Made by a program: the position numbers and the translations under genes
Shown here: in pieces, positions 6,984 through 13,640 of the stretch
Position numbering within the stretch: position 1 is the first letter of the stretch
Layout of the letters: each line of letters opens with the position of its first letter
DNA from: an uncultured Bacilli bacterium
Lineage (GTDB): Bacteria > Bacillota_I > Bacilli_A > RF39 > UBA660
DNA: 31,238 bases
Assembly: GCA_934086775.1 (NCBI GenBank)
Contig: CAKOIJ010000008.1
Span: forward strand, 1-31,238
Direction: 5' to 3'
The notes under the pieces: generated by a model
Seen by the model: the letters and a program-made list of their open reading frames with translations, nothing else
What the model was told of the DNA's origin: nothing
The model's database searches: none

Positions 6984-8456
6984 ATGGATAAAAAAGAAAT
7001 ACTAGAAAGCATTTCTAAAAAAGGTAATGGTGAAATTTACCTTGGTGTAGTCGGAGCAGTTAGAACTGGAAAGAGTTCATTTATAAAAAAAGTTATAGAA
7101 ACTCTAGTTGTACCAAACGTAGAAGATGAAAACGAAAGAAAAAGATGTTTAGATGAAATTCCACAGACATCTAATGGTAAACAGATAATGACAGTAGAGC
7201 CAAAATTCGTACCTTCTAGTGGCGCTAATATTAAAATTGAAGAAATGACTACTAACATTAAACTAATAGACTGTGTTGGTTTTGTAACACCAGATGCAAA
7301 AGGTTATACAGATGAAGAAGGTCATGAAAGAATGATAAAAACACCTTGGTTTACAGAAGACTTACCATTTGTAGAAGCTGCAAGTATTGGTACTGAAAAA
7401 GTAATTAAAGACCATAGTACAATTGGAATTGTTGTAACAACAGATGGTTCTATTCTTGAGATGGATAGGGACAACTATGTAAATGCTGAAGAAAAAGTTA
7501 TTAATGAACTCAAAACTATTAATAAACCATTTATAGTAATAATGAATAGTGTTCATCCAAATAGTGAAAGCACAAGAATACTTTCAAATGAATTAAAAGA
7601 AAAATATAATGTACCAGTTATTCCAGTAAGTATTCCAGATATGACAGAAAAAGAAATAATTAATATATTAAAAGAAGCACTTTACGAATTTCCAGTAGAA
7701 GACATAGAAGTAAAAATACCTGACTGGGTAGATGTTCTTGATATGAATAATCCTATTAAAAACACTTTCATAAATGCAATGAAACAAAGTGTAACAAGTG
7801 TAGATAAATTAAGAGATATAGAAAATATCAATTTAAATTTTGAAGAAAATGACATCATAAGTAATGCATATATATCAAACTTAAATACCAATACTGGAGA
7901 AGTAACAATTAATTTAGAAGCACCCGAAGAATTATTTAATACAGTTTTAAAGGAAACTATGGGTAAAGAAATAACAAGTAAAGCGGATTTATTAAGAATA
8001 TTTAAAGACTTTAGTGAAGGTAAAAGTGAATATGAAAGTGTTAAAACAGCTTTAAAACAAGTTTATTCAACAGGTTATGGAATTGTCTATCCAAGACTAG
8101 AAGATATGAAATTAGATTCCCCAGAAATAATTAAACAATCTGGTAGATATGGAGTTAAATTAAAAGCAATAGGTAGTTCTATACACATGATTAAAGTAGA
8201 TGTTGAAAGTACATTTGAACCAATAATAGGAACAGAAATGCAAAGCAAAGAACTAATAGATAACTTAATGAAAGATGGTAATAATGAAAATATTTGGAAA
8301 AGCGAAATTTTTGGTAGAAGTTTAGAAGTAATCGTACAAGAAGGAATTCAAGCTAAATTAAATTTAATACCAGACAGTGTAAGATATAAACTTGCTAGTA
8401 CTGTAACTAAAATTGTAAATAAAGGAAGTAATAATTTAATTGCTATTGTTTTATAG
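6984..8456 (+). CDS. spoIVA: Spore coat morphogenetic ATPase SpoIVA
   Basis: Mother-cell protein that hydrolyses ATP and polymerises on the forespore to form the coat basement layer. The Walker A motif GAVRTGKSS, the TRAFAC-type GTPase fold, LIDCVGFV and the C-terminal polymerisation region (ending SNNLIAIVL) are all visible. ATG 6984 gives 490 aa, against 492 in B. subtilis; it has AAGGAG upstream, whereas the GTG at 6960 lies before the predicted transcript start. It stands alone on the + strand between HU and a convergent receiver gene. It implies a sporulation programme in this lineage. Confidence 0.95.
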   Translation: MDKKEILESISKKGNGEIYLGVVGAVRTGKSSFIKKVIETLVVPNVEDENERKRCLDEIPQTSNGKQIMTVEPKFVPSSGANIKIEEMTTNIKLIDCVGFVTPDAKGYTDEEGHERMIKTPWFTEDLPFVEAASIGTEKVIKDHSTIGIVVTTDGSILEMDRDNYVNAEEKVINELKTINKPFIVIMNSVHPNSESTRILSNELKEKYNVPVIPVSIPDMTEKEIINILKEALYEFPVEDIEVKIPDWVDVLDMNNPIKNTFINAMKQSVTSVDKLRDIENINLNFEENDIISNAYISNLNTNTGEVTINLEAPEELFNTVLKETMGKEITSKADLLRIFKDFSEGKSEYESVKTALKQVYSTGYGIVYPRLEDMKLDSPEIIKQSGRYGVKLKAIGSSIHMIKVDVESTFEPIIGTEMQSKELIDNLMKDGNNENIWKSEIFGRSLEVIVQEGIQAKLNLIPDSVRYKLASTVTKIVNKGSNNLIAIVL

Positions 8457-8474
8457 CAATTTTTACTCTAATAA

Positions 8475-8510
8475 AAAACTTAACAATTTAGTTAAGTTTT
8501 ATTTTTTTTT
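8475..8510. terminator. Bidirectional terminator between spoIVA and the receiver gene
   Basis: AAAACTTAAC (8475-8484) and GTTAAGTTTT (8491-8500), six-base loop, then A and nine T on the + strand. On the minus strand the stem also ends in a T run. Confidence 0.8.
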
Positions 8511-8861
8511 AAAGATTTTTTCAAATACTGTATTAGCTCTATCTACATCAATTGGTTTCGTTAAATATCCATCATATGGTTCTGGATCATAAACGTCTTC
8601 CAAGTCTTCTGCACTACAAACTACAACTGGAATATCGCTAAAAGTTCTAATTTCTTTAAAAAGTTTTTTACCACTCATATCACATTTATAAAGATTGTTA
8701 GTAATTATTAAATCATACTTATCTTGATTTTCCTTAAATTCTTTTAAAACATCAGAACTATAATCAACAAGTGTTACATCATGTCCCATATTTCTAAGAA
8801 TTTTAGCATTTATAATAGCCATTTCAGTATTATAACAACCTAAAAGAATTCTCAATTTCAT
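8499..8861 (-). CDS. Stand-alone degenerate receiver domain (pseudo-receiver)
   Basis: A 120-aa CheY-like fold with no output domain. Alignment by eye: the switch Ser (VVCSAED) and conserved Lys (YLTKPID) are present, but the acidic pair after strand 1 is replaced (ILLGCYNTE instead of a DD/DE), and the phosphorylated Asp after strand 3 is Asn (DLIITNN). Classical Mg-dependent phosphorylation should therefore be impossible, so it is more likely a binding partner than a phosphorelay switch. GGGAGAGG precedes ATG 8861. It is convergent with spoIVA and divergent from an XRE regulator; whether it acts in sporulation is unknown. Confidence 0.8.
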   Translation of the reverse strand: MKLRILLGCYNTEMAIINAKILRNMGHDVTLVDYSSDVLKEFKENQDKYDLIITNNLYKCDMSGKKLFKEIRTFSDIPVVVCSAEDLEDVYDPEPYDGYLTKPIDVDRANTVFEKIFKKK

Positions 8862-8970
8862 TTTTCCTCTCCCTTTCGACCAAAATATTTACTACTCACT
8901 TATTATAACCCCTCTTTATATATAAAGTCTATACAATTTTTAAAAGTTATGTGGTAAAAGTATATAAATT

Positions 8971-9000
8971 GAATATTTTATATCTTTTTGTGCATACTGG
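8971..9000 (+). promoter_or_regulatory. Possible sigma-E-type promoter of the XRE gene
   Basis: GAATATT (8971-8977), 15 bp, CATACTGG (8993-9000). The -35 fits KMATATT perfectly; the -10 matches only CATAC. A sigma-A reading (TTGAAT, 18 bp, CATACT) uses the same bases, so the sigma class is uncertain. Confidence 0.35.
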
Positions 9001-9058
9001 TACTGACTGACTACATTATTTTCAATAGATTTATGAGAAAATGAAAACGGTGAATATT

Positions 9059-9322
9059 ATGGCTTATGAATACAAAGAATTTGATTTTAATAAAGACATC
9101 AAAAAAATAGTAGCTTTAAATATAAGAAAATATAGAAAACTAAAAGGTTATACTCAAGAAGATCTTGCACTTTATTCAGATAGAAGTTTTGAATTTATTA
9201 GAAGAATAGAAAGCGAACAAGGTAAAAGAGGTTTTTCAGTAGAAACTTTATGGAGAATAGCAACTGTACTTGAAATACCAATGGATTATCTTTTTAAAGA
9301 TGATGTTTTAAATGAAAAATAA
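9059..9322 (+). CDS. XRE-family helix-turn-helix regulator
   Basis: Small DNA-binding protein. Residues about 20-80 form a Cro/CI-type HTH: IRKYRKLKGYTQEDLALYSD..., then FEFIRRIESEQGKRGFSVETLWRIATVLEIPMDYLF. Nothing follows the domain, so it acts as a simple repressor, activator or antitoxin-like protein with unknown operator. ATG 9059 (87 aa) is preferred over ATG 9041 because GGTGA lies five bases upstream. Its transcript ends at a hairpin shared with nusG. Confidence 0.85.
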   Translation: MAYEYKEFDFNKDIKKIVALNIRKYRKLKGYTQEDLALYSDRSFEFIRRIESEQGKRGFSVETLWRIATVLEIPMDYLFKDDVLNEK

Positions 9323-9347
9323 AATAGTGATACTATTTTATTTTTTT
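9320..9347. terminator. Bidirectional terminator between the XRE gene and nusG
   Basis: TAAAATAGT (9320-9328) / ACTATTTTA (9332-9340) with a GAT loop, then seven T on the + strand. It overlaps both stop codons. Confidence 0.75.
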
Positions 9348-9885
9348 AACATTTAACAATTTGTACTAAATCTACTTCCACAGGAGTTTCTTGTCCAAAT
9401 AAATCTATTAAAACATTTAATTTTTCATTTTCTAAATCAATAGACTGAACTTTACCAAACATACCAGTAAATGGTCCATCAACTATTTTAACTGAATCTC
9501 CTTCATTTAAATCAGTTTCAATATCTAACCTACTAATTCCTTCATTTACTAAGATTTTATCTATTTCTTGAGGCGATAAAGGAATAGGCTTTGCACCTTT
9601 ACCACTCGAACCAATAAATCCTGTTACTCCTGGAGTATTTCTAACTGCATACCAAGCTTCATCACTCATTATCATTTCAACTAAAACATAACCAGGAAAC
9701 ATTTTTTTTGTTTTTTCTTTTTTTACTCCATCTTTAATTTCAACTTCAGTAGTTTCAGGTACAATAACTCTAAAAATGTTATTTTCCATACCCATGGAAT
9801 CTTTTCTCATAAGTAAATTCTCTTTAACTTTACTTTCATGTCCAGAATAAGTATTAACAACATACCATAATTTTTGATTATCCAT
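9346..9885 (-). CDS. nusG: Transcription elongation/antitermination factor NusG
   Basis: Binds RNA polymerase and influences pausing and termination. The NGN domain covers residues 1-115 (LWYVVNTYSGHESKVKENL, MFPGYVLVEM, RNTPGVTGFIG). A KOW domain sits at the C-terminus (EGDSVKIVDGPFTGMFGKV). Full family length of 179 aa. ATG 9885 overlaps the end of secE, whose stop is at 9889-9887, and the conserved secE-nusG order is kept. Confidence 0.97.
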   Translation of the reverse strand: MDNQKLWYVVNTYSGHESKVKENLLMRKDSMGMENNIFRVIVPETTEVEIKDGVKKEKTKKMFPGYVLVEMIMSDEAWYAVRNTPGVTGFIGSSGKGAKPIPLSPQEIDKILVNEGISRLDIETDLNEGDSVKIVDGPFTGMFGKVQSIDLENEKLNVLIDLFGQETPVEVDLVQIVKC

Positions 9886-9886
9886 A

Positions 9887-10063
9887 TTAGCTCACTAATC
9901 CTTTCAAGAATGTAAATAATACATCAAGTAAATAAAAATATAATCCAAAGAATGCCATTAAAGTAAGAACCATAACAGAATACTTAACCATATCCTTACC
10001 ACTAGGCCATCTCACCATTTTTCTCTCTTTATCTACTCCTTTAAAAAATGATTTAATTTTCAT
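9887..10063 (-). CDS. secE: Preprotein translocase subunit SecE
   Basis: Essential small subunit of the SecYEG channel, 58 aa, the single-helix form typical of Gram-positives. It has the cytoplasmic amphipathic segment with the signature MVRWPSGKDMVKYS (residues 16-29), then one membrane helix (VMVLTLMAFFGLYFYLLDVL, about 30-49). GGAGG precedes ATG 10063. It lies directly before nusG, as in most bacteria; the rpmG gene usually found upstream is absent here. Confidence 0.93.
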   Translation of the reverse strand: MKIKSFFKGVDKERKMVRWPSGKDMVKYSVMVLTLMAFFGLYFYLLDVLFTFLKGLVS

Positions 10064-10087
10064 TAAATAACCTCCATTTTGTTTTAT

Positions 10088-10107
10088 AAAAAAAACACTT
10101 TCGTGTT
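10088..10107 (-). terminator. Hairpin with U8 at the start of the secE-nusG leader
   Basis: AACAC (10094-10098) and GTGTT (10103-10107) with a GAAA tetraloop (minus strand), followed by eight T (10095-10088). It lies only a few bases after the predicted start near 10111, so it is either an early attenuator or a 5' stabilising hairpin. Confidence 0.5.
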
Positions 10108-10117
10108 CAATAACTTA

Positions 10118-10146
10118 AATATACTACAAAACTAAATAAAATTCAA
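10118..10146 (-). promoter_or_regulatory. secE-nusG promoter
   Basis: Minus strand: TTGAAT (10146-10141), 17 bp, TATATT (10123-10118). Confidence 0.6.
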
Positions 10147-10163
10147 GTATTTTAAGTATTTTT

Positions 10164-10367
10164 TTATTTAACTTGTACATTTTTAAACATTTTCCTAAAT
10201 TTATTTATCTTATAATTACTATAATTAAAAGCATTTTCCTTATTAATTATAATATCTTCTACATGATAATTTTCCTTTATATTTTTTAATTTTTTAAGAA
10301 GTAATTTATCATCAACATCACCCTCTAAATCTACATATAAATTATTATTTTGATACACCATATTCAT
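10164..10367 (-). CDS. Small protein of unknown function
   Basis: 67 aa from ATG 10367, with AGGTGA six bases upstream (the GTG at 10376 is part of that ribosome site). Predicted strand-helix-strand pattern: NLYVDLEGDVDD, a Lys-rich helix (KLLLKKLKNIKENY), VEDIIINKENAF, and a basic C-terminus. The opening faintly recalls STAS/anti-anti-sigma proteins but is too short for that fold, so no function is assigned. It lies upstream of secE-nusG, separated by that operon's promoter. Confidence 0.6.
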   Translation of the reverse strand: MNMVYQNNNLYVDLEGDVDDKLLLKKLKNIKENYHVEDIIINKENAFNYSNYKINKFRKMFKNVQVK

Positions 10368-10490
10368 TTTAATCACCTACTAATATTTTAATCCATTATT
10401 TATTTTAAAACATTAAATTCGACAAAACTAGATATATATTTCTTTACAAACGATTTACTAATATATATTTTATTTTAATTAAATATGTTT

Positions 10491-10496
10491 TATAAT
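10491..10496 (+). promoter_or_regulatory. -10 element of murT-gatD
   Basis: TATAAT at 10491-10496; no good -35 at 16-18 bp. It sits just ahead of the AGGTGA ribosome site. Confidence 0.4.
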
Positions 10497-10513
10497 ATAA
10501 ATAGGTGATATTT

Positions 10514-11860
10514 ATGAGATTGATTTTATCAATATTTATATGTAAGATAGCTTCATTTTTAAGTAAACTTTTAGGTAAAGAAGGAAGTGTTATTGGAGGA
10601 TACTTTGCTCTTAAAATTTATCCTGATGTTTTATCTAAAATTAAAATGCCAAAATACGTTATTGGAATTACTGGATCTAGTGGAAAAGGAAGTACTACTG
10701 AATTAGTTGCTAAAATTTTAAAAGAAAATAACTATAAAATTATATATAATAAAAATGGTAGTAATGTTCTTAATGCAATAGCTTCTTTAATACTTAATAA
10801 TACTAAAAGAGGAAAATTAAACTGTGATTGTTTACTTATGGAAATGGATGAAAGATATATGGAGGATTCTTTAAAATACTTTAGTTTAACTCATTTAGTT
10901 ATTACTAATATTACAAGGGACCAACCACCAAGAAATGCTCATCCAGAATTTATTCAAAGTGTTATTAAAAGAAGTATTAAGAATAAAACCACATTAATTA
11001 TAAACGCAGATGATCCACTAGTTAAAGGTCTAACTCTTAATTATAAAGGAAAACTAATTACATATGGCCTTGACAAAACATCTTATAGTATAAAAAGTAA
11101 ACTTAATAATATTGATGCTGCTTATTGTCCAATATGTAATAGTAAGCTTAAATATAAATATTATTTATATGGTCATATTGGAAGTTATAAGTGTCCAAAA
11201 TGTGATTTTGAAAGAGGTAAAATTGATTATTTAGCACACAACATTAACGTAATAAAAGGTTATACTTATATTAATAAAGTTAAAGTTCATCTTCCATCTA
11301 ATTTTTTATACACAGTTTATTTTGTAACTGCTTCATATGCTCTTTTAACTGAAATAGGAATTAAAAGTGAGAATATTACTAAAGTAACGAACGATGAAAG
11401 TTTTATTCCAAAAAGACTTAATGTTTATAATTTTTACAATAGAACTTGGCAAATGCTTGCTAGTAAGAATGAAAATAATTTAAGTTATAAACAATCGCTT
11501 GATTATATTGTTAATACTAAAGGTAAGAAAACAATCATACTTGGATTTGATAATTCAAGTAGAAGATATTCTGAAAATGATTTAAGTTGGATATGGGATA
11601 TTGATTTTGAAGAGCTTAATAATAAAGAAGTTGATAAAATTATTTTAGTTGGAAGATTTAAATATGATATGCTTGTTAGAATGGTTTATGCTGGAATTCC
11701 TAAAAAGAAAATTATTTTAGTTGATAGTATCGAAAATGACCTAGTGAGTACTTTAAAAATTAAGACTAAAGGTTCAATATACAGTTGTGTATGTTTTGAT
11801 AAAGAAATAGAACTTAAAAATGTTTTAAAGAAAGAAGGTATTAGAAATGTTAAAGATTAA
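10514..11860 (+). CDS. murT: MurT-like Mur ligase subunit (lipid II isoglutaminyl synthase family)
   Basis: MurT with GatD amidates D-Glu of lipid II in Gram-positives. Visible: an N-terminal hydrophobic helix, a Mur-ligase nucleotide loop (GITGSSGKGSTTELV), a zinc ribbon inserted around residues 202-229 (CPIC...CPKC) typical of MurT, and the C-terminal DUF1727 region with SWIWDIDFE. The loop reads GKGST rather than the Mur-type GKTTT, closer to the form in folylpolyglutamate synthase. ATG 10514 (448 aa) has AGGTGA five bases upstream; the GTG at 10505 belongs to that site. It overlaps gatD by 14 bp, so the two are coupled. Confidence 0.88.
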   Translation: MRLILSIFICKIASFLSKLLGKEGSVIGGYFALKIYPDVLSKIKMPKYVIGITGSSGKGSTTELVAKILKENNYKIIYNKNGSNVLNAIASLILNNTKRGKLNCDCLLMEMDERYMEDSLKYFSLTHLVITNITRDQPPRNAHPEFIQSVIKRSIKNKTTLIINADDPLVKGLTLNYKGKLITYGLDKTSYSIKSKLNNIDAAYCPICNSKLKYKYYLYGHIGSYKCPKCDFERGKIDYLAHNINVIKGYTYINKVKVHLPSNFLYTVYFVTASYALLTEIGIKSENITKVTNDESFIPKRLNVYNFYNRTWQMLASKNENNLSYKQSLDYIVNTKGKKTIILGFDNSSRRYSENDLSWIWDIDFEELNNKEVDKIILVGRFKYDMLVRMVYAGIPKKKIILVDSIENDLVSTLKIKTKGSIYSCVCFDKEIELKNVLKKEGIRNVKD

Positions 11861-12557
11861 AGTACTACATTTATATTACGATTTAATGAACCTTTATGGT
11901 GAAAATGCTAACATAAGAACTATAGAAACTTATTTAAATAGATTTGATGTTAAAGTAAATACCGATTTACTTACAATAAATGATGATATTGATTTTAATA
12001 AATATGATATTATATATATGGGTTCTGGTACTGAAAATAGTGAAATGTTAGTACTTAAAGACTTAATGAAGTACAAAGAAAATATAAAGAAAGCAATTAA
12101 CGATAATAAATATTTTATTATCACAGGTAATAGTATAGAATTATTTGGCAAGTTAATAGATAACACTCCTGCTTTGGACATTTTTCCCTACTACTCTAAA
12201 CATGAAGATTTTAGAATAGTTGGAAGCATTCTATTTAAGACTAAATTAATTAAAGAAAAAGTAATTGGTTTCCAAAATAGGTGTGGATGTATGTTTGACA
12301 TAGATAAGCCATTATTTAAAGTTATTGAAGGCACTGGATCAAGTACCAATAGTAATATTGAAGGATATCACTATAAAAACTTTTATGCTACTTATGTATT
12401 TGGACCTTTATTAATTAGAAATCCTTACTTAACTAATTATATATTAAAAAATGTCATTAGAGATAAAAATAAAAAATATAAATTCAAAATATATAATAAT
12501 ACTGAAGAAATTAAAGCATACAAAAAATATTTAGATAACTTTAATATAAAAAATTAG
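11847..12557 (+). CDS. gatD: GatD-like subunit with lost glutaminase residues
   Basis: The fold and partner identify GatD: LHLYYDLMNLYGENANI at the N-terminus, IIYMGSGTENSE, and YKNFYATYVFGPLLIRNP near residue 185. Against Staphylococcus aureus GatD (recalled), the nucleophile Cys94 context ICGGYQFLGK reads TGNSIELFGK (Cys to Gly), catalytic His189 in YLHGP is Phe (YVFGP), and the Arg128 region NHGGR reads NRCGC. All three key positions are gone, so it should not hydrolyse glutamine. It may be a structural partner for an ammonia-using MurT, or the pair may have a new job. The frame is intact and coupled to murT, arguing against simple decay. Confidence 0.85.
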   Translation: MLKIKVLHLYYDLMNLYGENANIRTIETYLNRFDVKVNTDLLTINDDIDFNKYDIIYMGSGTENSEMLVLKDLMKYKENIKKAINDNKYFIITGNSIELFGKLIDNTPALDIFPYYSKHEDFRIVGSILFKTKLIKEKVIGFQNRCGCMFDIDKPLFKVIEGTGSSTNSNIEGYHYKNFYATYVFGPLLIRNPYLTNYILKNVIRDKNKKYKFKIYNNTEEIKAYKKYLDNFNIKN

Positions 12558-12584
12558 ATGCATATTATGCATCTAATTTTATTT
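12550..12584. terminator. Bidirectional terminator after gatD
   Basis: Perfect 14-bp stem: AAAATTAGATGCAT (12550-12563) / ATGCATCTAATTTT (12567-12580), three-base loop, T-rich on both sides. It is shared with the convergent gene ending at 12579. Confidence 0.85.
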
Positions 12585-13082
12585 AAGTTCATTATCAATA
12601 TCTTCTAAATTTGTTAGATATTTTACTATCTTTTTATTATTTACTTTTAATAAAGTACTACTTTTAATACTTAATTCACTAATAGTTTTAGCATCTTTAT
12701 TATCCTTTTCTCCAATTATACTTTTATTTAATTCATCACTTAAGTCAACAATATACATATTTAATTTAGTTTTTTTCTTGTTATAAGCATTATATAGACT
12801 TTCTAAATAAGCACTTTTATTTTGACTAAAATCACTTATTAAAACATAGTATTCACCTGTTTCTCTATTTAAAATTGTACCAGCAGGTATTCTTTCATAA
12901 CTTATTACACTTTCAGTTGTTTCTGGACTTTTATAGTGTTCTTCAAATAAACCTAGTTTATTTGCACCTAAAGTTAATAAATACACTAATCCAAAGATAA
13001 CTAATATTACTAATACTATAATTGTTAATTTTTTAATATCTCTCAAATCATTTGTTTCTGTCTTTTTCATTTCTTTCTTCAT
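12579..13082 (-). CDS. Membrane-anchored thioredoxin-like protein without CXXC
   Basis: 167 aa from ATG 13082. A short basic N-terminus is followed by one membrane helix (residues about 18-40, LTIIVLVILVIFGLVYLLTL) and an outside domain. That domain has a thioredoxin-like order: a strand (YYVLISDF), a helix, a strand (LNMYIVDLSDELN), then SSTLLKVNNKKIVKYL like the last strands of the fold. The redox cysteines are absent, so a binding role is more likely than oxidoreductase activity. The fold call is by pattern only. It lies downstream of one copy of the 37-bp repeat and was presumably next to lepA before the island inserted. Confidence 0.6.
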   Translation of the reverse strand: MKKEMKKTETNDLRDIKKLTIIVLVILVIFGLVYLLTLGANKLGLFEEHYKSPETTESVISYERIPAGTILNRETGEYYVLISDFSQNKSAYLESLYNAYNKKKTKLNMYIVDLSDELNKSIIGEKDNKDAKTISELSIKSSTLLKVNNKKIVKYLTNLEDIDNELK

Positions 13083-13094
13083 AAATAACCACCA

Positions 13095-13131
13095 TAATAA
13101 GTTTATCACACTTATTCCTTCTTATCAACAC
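13095..13131. repeat. Left 37-bp direct repeat (attachment-site-like)
   Basis: Identical over 37 bp to 17423-17459. It copies the last six codons and stop of lepA plus downstream bases, and contains AATAAGT-TTATCAC-ACTTATT (13096-13116): 7-bp inverted arms around a 7-bp spacer. Confidence 0.9.
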
Positions 13132-13154
13132 CCAAAATTTTAGTAGCTTTTTGT

Positions 13155-13190
13155 AAAATAAAACTAGAGTAAGCTCTCTAGTTTCTTTTT
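13155..13190. terminator. Terminator next to the pseudoknot array
   Basis: AAACTAGAG (13161-13169) / CTCTAGTTT (13176-13184), six-base loop; T runs on both sides (TATTTT on the minus strand, CTTTTTT on the +). Read leftward it follows the two pseudoknot units directly. Confidence 0.8.
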
Positions 13191-13261
13191 TAAGTCCCTC
13201 TTGTGGTGGGGATCACCGCTTTTTTAAGTTCCTGTTATGGCCGGAATCGCCGCTTTTTTAA
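13186..13261 (-). ncRNA. Tandem 34-nt pseudoknot repeats (type III antitoxin-like RNA)
   Basis: Two units, 13186-13219 and 13220-13253, plus a partial third start (13254-13261). On the minus strand each begins GCGG and ends ACTTAAAAAA. Numbering each unit along the + strand, seven positions differ (11, 15, 18, 22, 23, 26, 30). Six form three compensatory pairs: 11/26 (C-G to T-A), 15/23 (C-G to G-C), 22/30 (T-A to C-G). The resulting stems, 11-15/23-26 and 20-22/30-32, cross, giving an H-type pseudoknot with A-rich linkers. Leftward, a terminator follows at once. This is the layout of ToxI/CptI-type antitoxin RNAs, but no toxin gene is recognised beside it. Confidence 0.65.
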
Positions 13262-13430
13262 TTTAAGTCATTAATATTATATGCAATTATTTGCATAAGT
13301 AATCACTTAACAATAATAATATATCATAATTCTTTAAAAATGCCTACTTTTTTTCTACAGTAATTTATTACACTGTGCATAATAAGTTGTTTTTCTACCT
13401 ATTCAGATTGTCTCGGATTAATTATGTTTA

Positions 13431-13484
13431 CTACTTTAGTAAGAGTAAAGATAAAATAATAATTATTATACAAAGTAATACCAT
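13431..13484 (-). CDS. Possible 17-residue hydrophobic peptide
   Basis: ATG 13484 to TAG 13431 encodes MVLLCIIIIILSLLLLK, a bare membrane-helix peptide resembling Ibs-type toxins in size and composition. There is only a weak GGA before the start. It lies downstream of the predicted promoter at 13537-13566. Chance is quite possible in AT-rich DNA. Confidence 0.2.
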   Translation of the reverse strand: MVLLCIIIIILSLLLLK

Positions 13485-13536
13485 TCCAATTCTTTTATTC
13501 TATTCTTTCCATAAATAACTCTTTCATTTAACAATA

Positions 13537-13566
13537 ATTATCTTACTATATAAGAATGTTTGACAA
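13537..13566 (-). promoter_or_regulatory. Possible promoter of the island's noncoding RNA
   Basis: Minus strand: TTGTCA (13566-13561), 18 bp, GATAAT (13542-13537). It would transcribe leftward through the gene-poor segment into the pseudoknot repeats. Confidence 0.45.
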
Positions 13567-13640
13567 TTTCACGTTTATGTTTATTTGTGCATAAATCAGT
13601 TATAAAACCGTTTGACCTTAGGCTTGGTTAAACTGATTAA

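Larger units (their letters stand above)
13262..13640. other. Long gene-poor segment of the island
   Basis: About 380 bp with no convincing gene. It holds a TATGCAA/TTGCATA hairpin (about 13280-13297), a hairpin of the form ACAGTAAT/ATTACaCTGT near 13357-13377, a possible leftward promoter (13537-13566), a tiny hydrophobic ORF (13431-13484), and a 44-nt imperfect hairpin (ATCAGTT.../...AACTGAT, about 13596-13638) just after the SHOCT stop. The spacing suggests a noncoding leader or RNA leading into the pseudoknot array. Confidence 0.5.

Noticed and set aside
13186..13261. Two simple serial terminators (hairpin plus T6 on the + strand)
   Set aside because: The + strand stems alone are short (four and three pairs), while the crossing-stem model explains six of seven differences as compensations. 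The reverse strand also has a proper terminator right after the array.
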